From positions 1-64,000 of the forward strand of contig NZ_LWQT01000077.1 of NCBI RefSeq assembly GCF_001650715.1: a stretch of DNA of 64,000 bases. The letters are read 5' to 3'. How positions within the stretch are numbered: position 1 is the first letter of the stretch; each line of letters opens with the position of its first letter. The position numbers and the translations under genes were made by a program. This stretch comes from Paramagnetospirillum marisnigri (GTDB taxonomy: Bacteria; Pseudomonadota; Alphaproteobacteria; Rhodospirillales; Magnetospirillaceae). Positions 62,800 to 64,000 of the stretch are shown in pieces. Under the pieces are notes generated by a model. The model ran no database searches. It saw only the letters and a program-made list of their open reading frames with translations, and was not told the DNA's origin.

Positions 62800-64000
62800 T
62801 TGAGCAAGCAGAAGATTTCCCTGGATCACTCCACCCTCGTCCTGGTTCGCCGCCTGATCAAGGAGGGCATGCGCCCCTATCTTGGCAAGGTGGTGATGGC
62901 GGTCGTCTGCATGGTGGTGGGCGCGGCGGCCAATGCGGGCTATGCCCTGCTGATGGACCCGGTGGTCAACAAGATCTTCACCGAGCGCCAGTCGGACTTC
63001 CTGTGGCCGCTGGGCCTGGCGGTGCTGGCCACCTTCGCCCTGAAATCCATCGCCAATTACGGCGAGGCGGTGTTCCTGTCCAAGGTGGGCCTGCGGGTCA
63101 TCGCCGACATGCAGTCGCGGCTGTTCGCCCATCTGATGCGGCTCGACGTGGCCTATTTCCACGCCAATTCGACGGGGCGCATCCTGTCGCGGCTGACCAA
63201 CGACATTTCCTCCATGCGCTTCGCGGTGTCCGACGCCCTGACCGGGGCGGGCAAGGACGCCTCGTCGCTGATCTTCCTGATCGGCGCCATGTTCTATCAG
63301 GACTGGCGGCTGTCGGCCTGGACCTTCTTCGTCTTCCCGCTGGCCATCCTGCCCATCGCCAAGCTGGGGCGGCGCATGCGCAAGGTCACCGACAACACCC
63401 AGGAGCAGATGGGCCTGCTGACCACCTATCTGGAACAGGCGGTCCAGGGCATAAGGGTGGTCAAGGCCTATGGCATGGAGGAATACGAGAAGGCCAAGGT
63501 CAAGTCGCTGGTGGAGACCCTGCAGGACCTCACCTACAAGGCCGCCCGGGTGCGGTCGGCGTCCAGCCCCATCATGGAACTGCTGGGCGGCGTCGCCATC
63601 ACCGTGGTGATCCTCTATGGCGGCTCGCGCGTCATCGAGGGCCACACCACGCCGGGCGCCTTCTTCTCCTTCATCACCGCCCTGATGCTGGCCTATCGGC
63701 CGCTGAAGTCGCTGGCCTCGCTCAACACCAATCTCCAGGCCGGCCTGGCGGCGGCGGCGCGCACCTTCTCGGTGCTGGACTCGCCCCCCGCCATCCAGGA
63801 CCGCCCCGACGCCAAGGATCTGGTAGTACTGGAAGGCAATGTCCGCTTCGAGGGCGTGTTCTTCACCTATGACGGCAGCAAGGCGGTGCTGGACGGCATC
63901 GACCTGGCGGTTCCCGGCGGCAAGACCGTGGCGCTGGTGGGACCGTCGGGGGCGGGCAAGTCCACGGTGCTGAACCTGCTGCCCCGCTTCTTCGAGGTCA
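62800..64000 (+). CDS. MsbA-type ABC exporter, cut by the window end
   Basis: The first 400 codons of an ABC exporter are visible: about six membrane helices (residues 25-320) followed by the nucleotide-binding domain with Walker A GPSGAGKST near residue 382. No stop lies inside the window. It fits the MsbA lipid A exporter group. The start is uncertain: TTG at 62800 is the longest; ATG at 62869 has a ribosome site that sits too close (AAGGAGG, three bases before). Confidence 0.85.
   Translation, partial: MSKQKISLDHSTLVLVRRLIKEGMRPYLGKVVMAVVCMVVGAAANAGYALLMDPVVNKIFTERQSDFLWPLGLAVLATFALKSIANYGEAVFLSKVGLRVIADMQSRLFAHLMRLDVAYFHANSTGRILSRLTNDISSMRFAVSDALTGAGKDASSLIFLIGAMFYQDWRLSAWTFFVFPLAILPIAKLGRRMRKVTDNTQEQMGLLTTYLEQAVQGIRVVKAYGMEEYEKAKVKSLVETLQDLTYKAARVRSASSPIMELLGGVAITVVILYGGSRVIEGHTTPGAFFSFITALMLAYRPLKSLASLNTNLQAGLAAAARTFSVLDSPPAIQDRPDAKDLVVLEGNVRFEGVFFTYDGSKAVLDGIDLAVPGGKTVALVGPSGAGKSTVLNLLPRFFEV

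Overview
The window is about 66% GC (my estimate), densely coded and chromosomal. The gene content fits an alphaproteobacterium of the Rhodospirillales, probably a Magnetospirillum/Paramagnetospirillum-like organism. The signs are ethylmalonyl-CoA pathway genes, a Rieske plus fused cytochrome b/c1 operon, two hemerythrins, ubiquinone genes (ubiB, ubiD, ubiE), ccmAB, a short SRP RNA and many small GC-rich intergenic palindromes. The genus is an inference from gene content; no rRNA, magnetosome gene or other species marker is present.

Layout. 1-1040 is an island of lower GC: two copies of an 86-bp tandem repeat run into the C-terminal half of a dGTPase, followed by short repeats resembling an IS21-type insertion-sequence end. 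1041-5427 holds an aldolase/dehydrogenase fusion, a K+/H+ antiporter and a rhodanese. 5432-11275 is the first ethylmalonyl-CoA locus: mcd and ccr on the minus strand and ecm divergently on the plus strand, with a dyad-symmetric site between ccr and ecm. 11341-24486 is mixed housekeeping: ChaC, DUF2125, a PLP aminotransferase, CBS protein, Hsp20, M48 protease, HtpG, ribosome hibernation factor, LysR regulator, hemerythrin, Nudix, a TPR-methyltransferase fusion and others. 25-30 kb has UDP-glucuronate decarboxylase, two adjacent TrkH K+ transporters and a solute-binding protein. The 4.5S/SRP RNA is at 29962-30061. 30-45.5 kb has GluQ-RS, a ubiB-ubiE-hydroxyacid dehydrogenase operon, a histidine kinase, an RlmJ-like protein, a secreted nuclease, galU, murJ, several small unknown proteins and trmL. 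45.6-48.2 kb is the cytochrome bc1 operon, ending in a strong terminator. 48-57 kb has ubiD, a GAF/HD-GYP protein, a DHFR-like protein, ccmAB and acnB. 57-64 kb has a double hemerythrin, a methyltransferase with gloB, pdxY, the second ethylmalonyl-CoA locus (malyl-CoA lyase-like and mesaconyl-CoA hydratase), and the start of an MsbA-type exporter cut by the window edge.

How the genes work together. Ccr, Ecm, Mcd and mesaconyl-CoA hydratase, with the CitE-like protein, form most of the central ethylmalonyl-CoA pathway. This route assimilates acetyl-CoA in organisms that lack isocitrate lyase. The bc1 complex, ubiquinone genes and ccmAB serve respiration and cytochrome c maturation. One antiporter and two TrkH proteins point to active K+ balance. 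No CRISPR array, tRNA, prophage or complete insertion sequence was seen. The least explained signals are intergenic: two loci carry an element with identical flanks around hairpins whose stem sequences differ completely, and several exact dyad sites lie in upstream regions. Small membrane and metal-binding-like proteins of unknown function are also present.
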